Made by a program: the position numbers and the translations under genes. A stretch of DNA of 64,000 nt, from assembly GCA_026184775.1 (NCBI GenBank), contig JANCYW010000005.1, positions 334,501 through 398,500 on the forward strand. Reading direction: 5' to 3'. This DNA comes from Cyanidium caldarium. Taxonomy: Eukaryota; Rhodophyta; Bangiophyceae; Cyanidiales; Cyanidiaceae. Below the pieces are notes generated by a model. That model ran no database searches, was not told where the DNA came from, and saw only the letters and a list, made by a program, of their open reading frames with translations. Shown here in pieces: positions 43,396 to 54,000 of this stretch (its first letter is position 1; every line of letters begins with the position of its first letter).

Positions 43396-44025
43396 ATGGT
43401 GCGCAAGTCGTTTAAGAAAAAGGCGGGAGAGAGTGCCGCGGCGGCCGCGTCGTCATCGCGCGCGGCGGCGGGCACCAGCAACAACAACGACGACAACAGC
43501 GCGCCGGTCGACGTTAAGGCGGAAGCGACGACGGCGCCTCTGCCGAGGGCATCGGCGGCGCCGACCGAGCGCGCCATTCGGCTGCGGTCGGCCGAGGGCA
43601 CGGTGTTCACGGTGGAGGACAGCACCGCCAGAATGTCGGCGTTCATCCGCAACATGCTAGAGTTTGTGGGCGACGAGGACGACTCGGCGGTGCCGCTGGA
43701 GGACATCGATGCCAAGACGCTCGCCAAGGTGATCGAGTACTGTCGCTACCACGCGCAAGCCGATCGGCCCAAGGAGGAGAAGGTGCAGTGGGACCGGGAC
43801 TTTCTTCGGGTGGATCAGAGTCTGCTCTTCTCGCTGACGCTGGCAGCGAATTTTCTGGACATTCCCGACTTGCTGGAGTTGTGCTGCCGCCATATCGCTG
43901 ACATGATTCGTGGCAAGACGCCCGAGCAGATCCGAGCGGCATTCAACATCGAGAACGACTTCACGCCCGAGGAGGAAGAGCAGGTGCGTGCCGAGAACGC
44001 CTGGGCCGAAGCCGACACGCACTGA
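43396..44025 (+). CDS. SKP1: SKP1, adaptor of SCF ubiquitin ligases
   Basis: The 209-aa protein links cullin-1 to F-box proteins. The BTB/POZ fold starts at about residue 62 (IRLRSAEGTVFTVEDSTAR) and continues with VPLEDIDAKTLAKVIEYCRYH. The C-terminal F-box-binding helices are DLLELCCRHIADMIRGKTPEQIR, then FNIENDFTPEEEEQVRAENAW, nearly invariant in the family. The first 60 residues are a Lys-rich start (MVRKSFKKKAGE) plus Ala/Ser/Asn/Thr low complexity, absent from typical 155-165-aa SKP1. The start at 43396 (tccATGgtg) is favoured over the 43057 ATG. Confidence 0.95.
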   Translation: MVRKSFKKKAGESAAAAASSSRAAAGTSNNNDDNSAPVDVKAEATTAPLPRASAAPTERAIRLRSAEGTVFTVEDSTARMSAFIRNMLEFVGDEDDSAVPLEDIDAKTLAKVIEYCRYHAQADRPKEEKVQWDRDFLRVDQSLLFSLTLAANFLDIPDLLELCCRHIADMIRGKTPEQIRAAFNIENDFTPEEEEQVRAENAWAEADTH

Positions 44026-44145
44026 ATACTGCAGACAGGAGCGCGTGCGCGAACTTTTGTATGGAAAGTGCGACGGGGGATGAGGATCGCGGCCGTTTTG
44101 CCCCCTCTCCTCTCTCTTCCTTTATCGGCACTCCCATCCCCGCCT

Positions 44146-46404
44146 TCACCCTCGCTCTACCCACAACACGCACTGGCCGTCGGCACCGACCGAGAAGAGC
44201 CACGGCAACCGCGGATGAAAGGCCACGCTGAACACGCCCAAACCATCCACCGGTTGGTGGCCGCGCATCGTGCACAGCGGCACGAGTAACGGATCCTGGT
44301 CCAGACGGTCGTAAACGGTGCCGTGAAACACGTGCACCCTCCCGGAATCGTCGGCGCACGCGAACAGCGGCAACGCGTCGTGAACGGCCACCGCCCGCAC
44401 GGCCCGGTCGAAGTTGTGCATGCTGCGGTACGGCCGCTCGCCCGCGTCCAAATCGAACCAGCACAACCGCCGGTCGTAACTGCCGCACAGCACGTGGTCG
44501 CCGCCGGGATGTACCGTCAGCGACGAGATCCATTTCACGCCTGGCAGCAACCGCTTGGCCAGGCTCTGCGTCGTCAGCGAATACACCCGAATGTGCTGCT
44601 GCGAGGCCACGAAGAAGAACGGCCGGCTCGGGTGGAAGGCGGTGCACTGCACGGTGCTGAGGCGTTTGCGGAAGGGAATGTGCGAGCGGCGTCGCGACAG
44701 CTGGTGAATGTAGACGGTGGTGCGGGCGGCGTGATGGCCCACCACCGCCGACAGGTAATCGCCGCGATGGTGCACTTCGAGGCGGCGCACGCGCTGCGGA
44801 TGGCGAATCAGCAGGAAGCGCCGGCCGAGGGCGACATCATCATGCATCTGCCACTCGACACCGGGAGGCGCCTCGCCCACCGGTGTGTCAGCGTGGGTGA
44901 GGCGGTCATCGACGCTGTCGGGTGCCAGCGTGGTCGCCGGCAACGGCACCGCGAACAACACCACGCACGCGTCACAAGCTGCCACTAAATACGGCGGGTG
45001 TTGCACGCTCTGCGCATCCAAAGTCGCCGCCGTTTCATCGCCGAATATGGCGGCCGGTATCCACCGGACATCCACCACCGGCATCGCCACCGCTGCCGCG
45101 GTTTCCCCACCGGCTGCATTTCCGCTCCCCGCATCGGGTCGGTATCCCGCCCCACATAACATTTCCGCCACATTCCAACGCTGCAGCAAGCAGCCGCTCA
45201 TGACATCAAACACCCGCACGTGCCCGTCTTCGGCGGCGGTGGCCAGCCATTGGCCACTGCCCGGGTACACCGCCACAGCGCGCAGACGACTCGGCACCGT
45301 CGCCGCCGCCGCCGCCGCATCCACGTAACGCAAACGGTCCGCCGACGGGAAGGGACGCAGCTCGTGCGGGTCCGGCAGCGGCGGCAGCAACGTCGCCGGG
45401 TCCTCGATGCGTTCGCGCGACTTGAGCACCCGCGGACACAGATACAGATCCAGACAGCGCTCGAAACGCTCGCGCAACAGATGCTCGTACGCCGGCACTT
45501 GCCGCAACGATGCATAGCGCCGCGGCAAGAACGGTAACAGCCGGTCCTCGGGATCGGCCTTGCGCCACGCCTCCGCCTCGCCATCGGTGGGCAGATACTC
45601 GGGCGGCGGATTATACGACTCGGCATGTCCGGGCGGCAGCGGCTTGGGCGGCGGCAACCGACGAGTCTGGTGCGCTCGAGCGGCTCTGCTCAGAGGCGCG
45701 TCGGCTGCCGCCTCCTCCGATTCGCCACCCCACAGGTCGTAGTGGTATCGACGCAGCGACCGTTGCTCCTCTCGTTCCCGCAGCAGCACCCGCATCGGTC
45801 GGATGCGGCCTTCACGCAGCCCGCGCACCAAGTAGGCCACTTGGCGCGCCTCGTGCCGCGACGGCTCGAAGCGACGGCGCGACTCGGTGGCGCTGTCCAG
45901 CGGGTGCGGCTGCGACGGCGCCCAAGCGATGACCTCTTCTGTGCCGCCGCCGACGTCGCCGCCGCCGCCGGCAGAAGAACCCTCGCATAGCCGCAACAAC
46001 AACGCCACCTGGTCATCGTTCAGGCGAATCTCGTTGCCGCTCCGGGCGTCGTATAACACGCGCCAGTCGTCAGCCGCCTCGGTGCCCGCCAATCGCTCCA
46101 GCGCCGACGGCGGACGTTTGCGGACGATGCGCGCGCCCTCCAAGTCGTAACCGACGTGATCGTACCCGTCGTACCAGCGCAGCGGCACGTCGCCCACAGG
46201 ATCATATTCCGAATCGGAGGAGTCGTTGGATTCGGCGTCCTGCCCGCGATGGACAGAGCCGAGCCCCGCACCCGTCCTCGGTACGTCGCCTGCCTCCCAA
46301 CCGTTCGCGGCCGCCACTGTAACCATTTCAGATACGTCTCCACTCCGATTGGGAGTCGCTCTAGCGGCCACAACTCGGTCGTGACCTTTCACGACGCTGC
46401 TCAT
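44146..46404 (-). CDS. BOP1: BOP1/Erb1, large ribosomal subunit biogenesis WD-repeat protein
   Basis: This 752-aa nucleolar protein forms the PeBoW complex with PES1 and WDR12 for 27S pre-rRNA processing. The acidic stretch SNDSSDSEYDPVGDVPLRWYDGYDHVGYDLEG opens the BOP1NT domain (about 60-330), which continues with FEPSRHEARQVAYLVRGLREG and AESYNPPPEYLPT. The C-terminal half (about 370-752) is a WD40 propeller, for example AVYPGSGQWLATAAEDGHVRVFD. The start is the ATG at 46404. The frame is open to an ATG at 46803, but that extension overlaps the upstream Ap4A phosphorylase coding region and is rejected. Confidence 0.95.
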   Translation of the reverse strand: MSSVVKGHDRVVAARATPNRSGDVSEMVTVAAANGWEAGDVPRTGAGLGSVHRGQDAESNDSSDSEYDPVGDVPLRWYDGYDHVGYDLEGARIVRKRPPSALERLAGTEAADDWRVLYDARSGNEIRLNDDQVALLLRLCEGSSAGGGGDVGGGTEEVIAWAPSQPHPLDSATESRRRFEPSRHEARQVAYLVRGLREGRIRPMRVLLREREEQRSLRRYHYDLWGGESEEAAADAPLSRAARAHQTRRLPPPKPLPPGHAESYNPPPEYLPTDGEAEAWRKADPEDRLLPFLPRRYASLRQVPAYEHLLRERFERCLDLYLCPRVLKSRERIEDPATLLPPLPDPHELRPFPSADRLRYVDAAAAAATVPSRLRAVAVYPGSGQWLATAAEDGHVRVFDVMSGCLLQRWNVAEMLCGAGYRPDAGSGNAAGGETAAAVAMPVVDVRWIPAAIFGDETAATLDAQSVQHPPYLVAACDACVVLFAVPLPATTLAPDSVDDRLTHADTPVGEAPPGVEWQMHDDVALGRRFLLIRHPQRVRRLEVHHRGDYLSAVVGHHAARTTVYIHQLSRRRSHIPFRKRLSTVQCTAFHPSRPFFFVASQQHIRVYSLTTQSLAKRLLPGVKWISSLTVHPGGDHVLCGSYDRRLCWFDLDAGERPYRSMHNFDRAVRAVAVHDALPLFACADDSGRVHVFHGTVYDRLDQDPLLVPLCTMRGHQPVDGLGVFSVAFHPRLPWLFSVGADGQCVLWVERG

Positions 46405-46602
46405 GGCTCCTGTTCGTCTGGCGTCCGCCGAACCGAGACACCGGCGTCCGCCCGCGGCCCGTGCACGGGGCGCGACGATGTGGTGTTGCGGCGGGGACCG
46501 CGCAGCAGCGACACATGCGGGTTCGCGAAAAGTGGTGATGGGGCATCGCGACGTCCACCGCACCAGACTCCGTGAAGACGTCGCAGCAATACGTCGATGA
46601 AT

Positions 46603-46632
46603 CACACACACACACACACGCATATATATATC
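46603..46632. repeat. CA/TA dinucleotide microsatellite
   Basis: A (CA)8 run followed by a short (AT)n run lies in the 256-bp gap between the Ap4A phosphorylase stop and the BOP1 start. This gap must hold the BOP1 promoter. Confidence 0.85.
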
Positions 46633-46660
46633 TCTGCACCTAGAGATAAGCAGCACACGT

Positions 46661-47704
46661 TTATCGCGACTGCGCGCAGGATTCCGCAGCACTCGCCGCC
46701 TCGAAGGCCACTTGGGACAACACGTGCAGAGCACCTCTGCGTCGCAAATACTCCAGCTGCTCGGTGGTCTTGGCCAGCAGGTAGCCAGCGAAACCCAAAG
46801 CATTCACGTTGATGCCGTGGCAGGCCTCCAGGCGCCGCGGCACCAACAGCATCCACGACGGCGTCAGCAGCAGGTTGTAGGGGAATGGTTGCGCTTCTTT
46901 GACATCGCCAGACACGTCCCGCTCCCCGAAGCGATGTGCCCCGGCCTGTTCCGCCACATGCCATAACAACTTGAGGTACTGCGCGTGCAGTTCCGCCCCG
47001 GTGCTGATGTCTGCCTCTCGACGCGCCGCGGTCACCTCGGCGGTCCATACGGCCGCGTGCAGAAACGGGAAGGCGGCCACCTGAAAACAGCCCGACGCCT
47101 CCTCGCGCCGGCCGGCCGCCTGCCGCATTACCGCGTCAATGGGTATATCGGATTCAGGCGTCACCGGTATCAGCTGCAGGTGGCGATGCCGCTGCGAGGC
47201 GCCCGCCACCTTGCCGGAGTTGTAAAACGCCAATCCCGGATACTGACGCAGACAATGCCACAAGCCGGCAAAGTCCTCCACCTGCAACAGACTGGTCTGT
47301 TCTTGGAAGAGGCGAGTGACGATCAGCAGGTGTCCGTCCACCACCGGAAACTTGTTCAGTAGACACACACGCTCCGGTGGCACGTCGGCCACGTGCATCT
47401 CCGGATCGTACGGCAAGAACGGGTTCCGAAACGCTCTCTCGGAGGTGTGCGAGGTGGCCGCCTGCGCTGCCATAGCCAACGCGTCGCTCGTGCCCGCTGC
47501 TGTAGCATTGGACGCCGAATGGGCTGTCGGGCCTCGGCCGACATCACGAGACGCCGTCACCACCCGCACCAAGAACGGCACGCCGGCATCGCGCAACACC
47601 TCCGCCCGCGTCGACACCGAGTAGAGCACACCCCGCTGTCGTGCTCGCTGAATCGCCTGCCGCACCGCATCTTGAAACGTGTTGCCCACTGCCCTACCGG
47701 ACAT
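46661..47704 (-). CDS. APA: Ap4A phosphorylase (ATP adenylyltransferase, HIT superfamily)
   Basis: This 347-aa enzyme splits diadenosine tetraphosphate with phosphate into ATP and ADP. The catalytic HIT-like motif is SQRHRHLQLIPV (HXHXQ). The conserved NPFLPYDPEMHV, LLNKFPVVDGHLLIVTR and PYNLLLTPSWMLLVPRR blocks match yeast Apa1/Apa2, as does the length. The C-terminal INVNALGFAGYLLAK is also typical. The single ATG at 47704 is unambiguous. It is divergent from MSH2 with about 170 bp between start codons, so a shared promoter region is likely. Confidence 0.93.
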   Translation of the reverse strand: MSGRAVGNTFQDAVRQAIQRARQRGVLYSVSTRAEVLRDAGVPFLVRVVTASRDVGRGPTAHSASNATAAGTSDALAMAAQAATSHTSERAFRNPFLPYDPEMHVADVPPERVCLLNKFPVVDGHLLIVTRLFQEQTSLLQVEDFAGLWHCLRQYPGLAFYNSGKVAGASQRHRHLQLIPVTPESDIPIDAVMRQAAGRREEASGCFQVAAFPFLHAAVWTAEVTAARREADISTGAELHAQYLKLLWHVAEQAGAHRFGERDVSGDVKEAQPFPYNLLLTPSWMLLVPRRLEACHGINVNALGFAGYLLAKTTEQLEYLRRRGALHVLSQVAFEAASAAESCAQSR

Positions 47705-47874
47705 GAACTCCAGACAAGTCTAACGCCAACGTGTTCATTCGTGATGCGGACCGCTGCCCGAACCGGGGCGGGGAGGCCGCGCACGATGCGCCCGACCGAG
47801 ATGGCGCGCTCGCAACGTTTCGGAAGGCGCGCGTTACGCTCCCGTCGACGGCACCGTGAGAGGTGGACCTCGGC

Positions 47875-50800
47875 ATGACCACCGCCGAGGAGAGCAGCCT
47901 ATGGAAACTCCTGGGTGGGGAGGCGTTCGCGAAGGAGTTGGTGACGGGACTGGGCGAGGCCGTGGGGTGCGACGCGGCGGTCGGTGGGCAACGCCTGCGC
48001 GAGGTGCTGCTGATGGTATCGTTGGATGGCACCAGTGGCGGCGCTGAGGGAACGGTGGGTGTGTTGGGCGACCCGAGTTGGTTGCCTCACGCGGTGTGCA
48101 CGGATGCGTTGCGTCTCGAGCTGGGTGGTGCCGGGCGACCGACGGTGTTGTACGCGGTGCGTTGGGGTGCGGCCCAGCGGTCGCAACTGCGCGAGGTGGT
48201 GTGGCTTGCGTTGCAACGCGGCAAGGCCGTGGCCGCGTACACCCGCGGCCCGGTGTTGGCCGCGGCCGGGAGTGCTGGTGGGGAGGCGCGCGGAATTCCG
48301 CAACGACTGGCGCGGCAGTGGAGGCTGAGCGCCTGGGGTGCCGGGACGGCGGCTGAGGGCGTGTTGGCGGTGTGGGGTCTGCGGCCGCCGGATGAGGAAC
48401 TGGAAGGGGCGCCGAGCGGCGACCAGCGGCTGTTGGCGACGGAGATAGGGCAGGGCGGGGTGTTGGCGATGCGCTGTGTCAACAGTGCCGGTGCGTCGTC
48501 GCGAGGCTGCACCGGCGTATATGTTGGAGGCAGCGGCGGTATGCATCGAGTGATCGGTCTGGGTTACGGCGACCCGGCAAGTCGGCAGCTGTTGGTGTGC
48601 GAGCTGCAAGATGCCGGTCAGGTGTTGAGCGAGTGGGCGCTGGATCAGCTGGAACGCGTCGTCTTGCAGACCGGAGCACGCGAGTGGGCAGTGTGTGCGT
48701 CCGACTTGACTGGATACGAGTTGCGGCAACTGGAGGCGTTGGCGGAGGCGCTGGGCACCGTCAGCTTGACCTGTGCGCCGCGGTCGGTGTTTCACAGCAC
48801 CGCGCTGGAGGAGGAGGTGGCGCTGCTGGCCCGCCGAGACCAGCAAGCGCCATCGGCCGCGGAAGTGTCGGTTGTCGAGGGCCAGCGCGCTCCGTTCTCC
48901 GCATCTGCCTTTGGAATGGTGGATCCGGCCACTTGCGGGGTGTCCCGGGACTGTCTGGCGGCGTGCATTCGGTTGTTGGACTTGACCAAGGATCCGGCCC
49001 AGTGGCAGCAGTTTGTGATCGGCGAACTGTCGCTGCGGTCGTTTATGAGGCTGGACGCGGCCGCGTTGCGTGCCTTGAACGTGTTCCGCGGAGACGAAGG
49101 TGGCGGCATTGGCGGCACGAGTGGCGATGGCGGTCACGACACTTCGCTGTATGCGCTGTTGAATCGGTGTCGCACGCGAATGGGCGCGGCGCTGCTGCGG
49201 CGGTACCTGGCACAACCGCTGCAAGACCGGACGCGCATCGAGCGGCGCCTGAACGCGGTGGAGTTGCTTTGCGTGGACGCGCTGATGCGGCAGAGCCTGC
49301 ACGAGGACCACCTGAAGCGGATGCCTGATTTGGGGTCACTCTGCCGCCGCCTGGCCTCCAAGCGCGGCACCTTGCGCGATGTGGTGTTGCTGTACCAGAC
49401 GGCGGTGCGGTTGCCGTCGCTGTCGTGTGCCCTGGAGGAGGGCGTGCGTGACGGCTGCGCCTCGCATGCTGCGGCCTGTGAGGCACTGGAGTCGGATATC
49501 GGGCGGCCGTTGCAGCGGCTGTCGGCGCGCCTGGAGTCGTTTTCGGCGACGGTGGAAAAGTATGTGGATTTGGAGCGCATCGCCAATCACGAGTACGTCG
49601 TGCACCCGGGCGCCGATCCAGAGCTCGGCGACATCCGCGCCGAGATGGATACCGTGCTGGCGCGCATCGGTGACGCCTACGAAGAGGCGTGCAGTGCGCT
49701 GGGCCTGAAGGGCGCCGGCCCACAGGGACTCGATCGCCTCAAGCTGGATCGCAAAGACGGGCTGGGGTACTCGCTCCGGGTGTCGCGTCGTGACGAAGTG
49801 CTGATCCGGAACCAGCCGCAGTATTTGGTGCTGGAGACCCGCAAGGATGGCGTGCGCTTCACCACACCGGCGCTACGCCACCTCAGCAATCGGTACGCCG
49901 ATGCGGCCGCGTGGTACGAGGACAAGGAGCGCGGTATTCGCGCACGGGCGCTGGAACTGTTCGGGTCGTATCTGCCGTGCTTTAGCGAGCTGGCGGCGGT
50001 GGTGGCCGAACTGGACGTGTTGGTGGCGTTGGCGGTGGTGGCCAGCACACAGCAGTGGAGCCGGCCGCACCTGCTGGAAGCAGCGGACGACGTCGTCGCC
50101 ACCGCCGACCCGCCGGGGCTGGTGTTGCGCGGCGCCCGTCACCCGGTGGTAGAGCGCTGGCTGCCCGCCGGCCAGGGCTTTATCGCCAACGACGTCGATC
50201 TGTCCTCGCCCGGCCGCCTCGCCATCATCACCGGACCGAACATGGGTGGCAAATCGGTGGCCATACGCTCGGTGGGCGTGATCGTGCTGCTTGCGCATGT
50301 GGGCAGTTTCGTGCCGGCCAGCCACGCGCAGATACCGCTGGTGGACCAAATTCTGGCGCGGGTGGGCGCTGGCGATCAACAGACGCGCGGGGTGAGCACC
50401 TTCATGGCGGAGATGATCGATGCGGCCGCCATCGTCCGCAACGCCACCCGCAACAGCCTGGTGATCATCGACGAGCTCGGCCGCGGCACCAGCACCCAAG
50501 ACGGATACGGTCTGGCGGCGGCGATATGCGAGGAGCTGGCGCGACGGCGCTCGTTGGCGCTGGTGGCCACGCATTTTCACGAGCTCACCCAATTGGCGGC
50601 CGTCCTGCCACCGGATACCGTCCACAACTATCACGTTGCCGCCGAGCAGCGGCCACCTGAGACCGGGAGCAGCAGGGATGCCACCGGTCCATTGGTGTTC
50701 CTGTATGAGCTGCGTCCGGGTCCGAGTGAGACCTCCTTCGGCATCCACGTGGCCGAGATGGCCGGCTTTCCCGAAGTGGTGCTGGAAGACGCTCGGCAGA

Positions 50801-50895
50801 AGGCGGCACAACTGGAGCACTGCAAACAGGTGTTGCAGCTGAGTAAGGATGTTGAGTCGCCCTTGCCGGAGCCCTTCTCATCGGCGAGCACCTGA
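47875..50895 (+). CDS. MSH2: MSH2, mismatch repair MutS homologue
   Basis: The 1006-aa protein is the common partner of MSH6 and MSH3 in mismatch recognition. The N-terminal domain is divergent and Gly/Ala-rich and lacks the Phe-X-Glu wedge, as expected for MSH2. FMRLDAAALRALNVF and LLNRCRTRMGAALLRRYLAQPL mark the lever domain. The ATPase has Walker A GPNMGGKS at 787-794, STFMAEM, and Walker B/signature VIIDELGRGTSTQDGYGLA, then ATHFHEL. It is slightly longer than the usual 930-960 aa. The start is the first ATG, 12 bases inside a GTG-initiated frame. Confidence 0.95.
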   Translation: MTTAEESSLWKLLGGEAFAKELVTGLGEAVGCDAAVGGQRLREVLLMVSLDGTSGGAEGTVGVLGDPSWLPHAVCTDALRLELGGAGRPTVLYAVRWGAAQRSQLREVVWLALQRGKAVAAYTRGPVLAAAGSAGGEARGIPQRLARQWRLSAWGAGTAAEGVLAVWGLRPPDEELEGAPSGDQRLLATEIGQGGVLAMRCVNSAGASSRGCTGVYVGGSGGMHRVIGLGYGDPASRQLLVCELQDAGQVLSEWALDQLERVVLQTGAREWAVCASDLTGYELRQLEALAEALGTVSLTCAPRSVFHSTALEEEVALLARRDQQAPSAAEVSVVEGQRAPFSASAFGMVDPATCGVSRDCLAACIRLLDLTKDPAQWQQFVIGELSLRSFMRLDAAALRALNVFRGDEGGGIGGTSGDGGHDTSLYALLNRCRTRMGAALLRRYLAQPLQDRTRIERRLNAVELLCVDALMRQSLHEDHLKRMPDLGSLCRRLASKRGTLRDVVLLYQTAVRLPSLSCALEEGVRDGCASHAAACEALESDIGRPLQRLSARLESFSATVEKYVDLERIANHEYVVHPGADPELGDIRAEMDTVLARIGDAYEEACSALGLKGAGPQGLDRLKLDRKDGLGYSLRVSRRDEVLIRNQPQYLVLETRKDGVRFTTPALRHLSNRYADAAAWYEDKERGIRARALELFGSYLPCFSELAAVVAELDVLVALAVVASTQQWSRPHLLEAADDVVATADPPGLVLRGARHPVVERWLPAGQGFIANDVDLSSPGRLAIITGPNMGGKSVAIRSVGVIVLLAHVGSFVPASHAQIPLVDQILARVGAGDQQTRGVSTFMAEMIDAAAIVRNATRNSLVIIDELGRGTSTQDGYGLAAAICEELARRRSLALVATHFHELTQLAAVLPPDTVHNYHVAAEQRPPETGSSRDATGPLVFLYELRPGPSETSFGIHVAEMAGFPEVVLEDARQKAAQLEHCKQVLQLSKDVESPLPEPFSSAST

Positions 50896-51083
50896 AAGCA
50901 CGCACATCGGAGGTGTCGGGCCACGCGCCATCGCGCGGCGACGACGACGGCACCTTCGGTTCGGTACCCCTGGTGGCCGAGACAGAGGCAGGGAAGCGCT
51001 ACCATCGGTCAGAAGGAGCATGCAGCACAGTAGTCGTCGTATGAAGCCCATACTCCGATAGCGCTAGGATAAACCGACGAGCC

Positions 51084-54000
51084 ATGGACGTGCCAGCTCA
51101 TTTCACAGAGGTACAGCGGCTGGCGTCGCGACGAGACACCCCGCTGGAGCGACGGCTGGCGTGCCTGCGGTGCATGGCCAGTCGAAAGCCGCACGAGGGA
51201 GTGGCCTGGTTCATTCCGGCGGCGGAACGTGAGGCGCTGCAGCTGGTATTGGATGTGCTGCGGGATCTGCTGGACGGGCGGCGGCTGCCGTCCAGGCAAG
51301 ACGACGGCGAGGACAGCGGCGCGGTGCGGTCCGGGCAGCACTATCTCTCTTTTATGCGGTTGTTGGAGCAACTGTTACGGCAGTTGGGTGATGCGCACGG
51401 CGTGGCGTTGCCGCGATCGCTTGTGCCGGTATTGGCAGCGGGAATGGAGGGTCGGCTGCCGCCGTCGGTGACGGATCAGATGGCGGTCGATCGCCGCGAG
51501 CAGGACGAGCAGGATGAACCGACGGTGCCGGTGGCAGCTGCCCTACACCTGGAACGCGATGCGCCCGTGTCTCTCCCGCTTGCGCAGGAGTTGCAGTTGG
51601 TGGCACTGCGGGTGATGCGTCGATGCCTCTGCAGTTACACCTTTCAGCCGACCCACCTCGACCTGCTCCAGTTGCTGCGGGCGGTGTTGCTGCCGAGGCG
51701 CGCCTTTGCGGCGGCCGACCCGGAGACTCGATGGCATGGGGAGCGTTCTGCCGGCGTGGATGCCTTGTGCACTCGATGGGCCGCACACAAGGAGCTGCTC
51801 GCGGCCGATGCGCAGCGCGTGCATGAGCTTTTCGGCGGGGCGGACGGGCTGTTTGTTGCGCTGGCGGCGCTGCAACCGCGAGACGCATCGGTGGATCGGG
51901 TGTTGCGGTCGGTGGTGGATCGTCTCTATGAAGCCGCTGGCGCCGCGAGCTCCCGCACGGAGGGAGAAACGGGCAGGTCGCTGGCCGCGCTGCTGTGGGA
52001 GATGCTCGGGCTGGGCCCGGCTGCGAGCAACAGAGAGAGACCCCCGGGGAATGGCGAGCTGTCAGCGCCGGACCAGCGAAATCCCCATCCACCAAGGGGG
52101 GCCGCAAATGCCGCTGCTGCTGCCGCCGCCGCCGCGATATCTACGGCGTTCATTCTGGGGGCGGAACGGCTGGCGCCGCCGGAGCTGTTGACGGCAGAGG
52201 AGACTGGCACGGCCGGAGCGGTGGCCCTGAAGCGCCCACGACGAGCGGTCGACGCGGCGGCTGAACCACGTGACCGCGCCTCTATGCGGGCGTTCTTGGT
52301 GGCGTGTCTGGACTCGATGACGGCGATGCCACCGCTGTCGACGGACGCGGAGACCGCGTTGTGGGAGACGGTGCTCAGGGCTGCGGATCGGCTGCGAATG
52401 TATTCGCGGTTGGATGCCGCTGCTGCCGACGAGGAAACGGTGATAGAAGCGTTGAAGCGCGTGGTGTTCCATGTTGGACGGTTGCCGCTGTCGGCGCGCC
52501 TCGTCGCGCGCTTGTCGGTGCAGCCGCTGTTGGATGAACGCATCATGCGACGGGTGTTCGGAGGGGAGCGGGGGATGGCGAGTGCGTCGCTGGAGTTCCG
52601 CACGAGTCTGCTGCAAGAGGTGTTCGTGGCGCGAGAGGGTGCCACCCTGGTGAAGTTTTTGTGTGGCATCGCGGCGAGCGATGCGCACGGATGGTTGCAA
52701 TGGCATGCCGACTGCGATCGGGCAGTGGCGCGGGGCGTGTCCATGCTAGCGCCGGCCGAAGCGGTGCGCACGCTCCAAACCGCCGTGCGATCCGCGATGG
52801 ACGCGAATGCTCGCGCGCCAGCGAGCACAGGGGGAGAGAAGCTGTTGTGGCGGCTGCTGGTGTTGTGTGCGGAGAATCTGCCGAGAGAGTGTGTCGCCAG
52901 CGAGGCGAAGCACCTGGAGTCGGTGGCCGAGTCGTTGCAACAACTCGGACAGCGGTTGCGAGAGCAGGCGGACGTCACTGCCGCCGCCGCCGTGTGCCGA
53001 GCGCATTGGGCACTGACGGCGTTTGTAACCAGTGTTGGATCCAGTGCGCCTCGGCCGCCGCCGGATATCGCCACCATACCCGACGGCGTGTTTGAAGATG
53101 CGCTGATGGCCCGATGGCATGCGGTGCGGGCCGGATGTGCGCACGAGCGAACAGCACTCGATCGTCTGTCGCTCGATGAGCGTGGGTCTGGCGAGGCGGG
53201 CGCGGGCTTCACCGTCGCCGCGTTGCGGTTGGCGGACAGTAACGGAGATGAACGAGTCCTTCGGCTGGCCATCCAACAAGCGGTGCGGGACGCCGCCTCG
53301 CGGCAGCTCTTTTTAGAGGATGCCGATGTGTGGGATATTGCGGTGCGGGCAGAGCCAAAAAGCAACGACGACGCCGAGGACACGGAAGTGTTGTGCCCCG
53401 TCTGGCATACAGCGGACGTGCTGGTGCGATGCGCGGCGGTCGCAGACACCACGGCGCTGTGCAGTCGACCGTGGTTGCAGTTACTGGCGCACATGCCCGC
53501 GGTGACGGGCGCTAGCCGCGAGGTCGGCGCGCAGCTGCTGGCGCGCCTGCTGCGAAATTCGCGATCCATGACCGGCGAGCCGTCGTGCCTCCCGGACGGC
53601 ATGCGGGCGATGCTGCGCCTGGCCTCGCTGGTGGCCCGCAAACGGGAGCGCTTTCGGGCCTTATATTCCGATGCCATCGAGGTGGCGCTGCAGGCGGCGA
53701 TGGAGATGTCGGTCGCGGTGGAGTCGGAGCGCTTCTGGCAAGCCTATCCCGGTTGGGTGCAGCTGGTGGTGCGGCTGGCGGGCCCGGAATTGCTGACGAC
53801 GATGTGGCAGCGATGGACGCGGGAGCGTCGCGAGTGGCGCTCTCTACGTCGTCGACTGCGATACGATCCGGTATTGGCCACCTGCATGGCCGCCGTGGTG
53901 GCACCTCTGCCCGGTGGGCTGCTTGCAGGGCAGCCGTCCGGGCGGCATTCTCTCCGGCGGTGGTTGCGGCACGTTGGGAAACGCGCCCTGCAGGATGCCA

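Noticed and set aside
46405-46803. 133-residue extension of BOP1
   Set aside because: It overlaps the Ap4A phosphorylase coding region on the same strand and includes translated microsatellite sequence.
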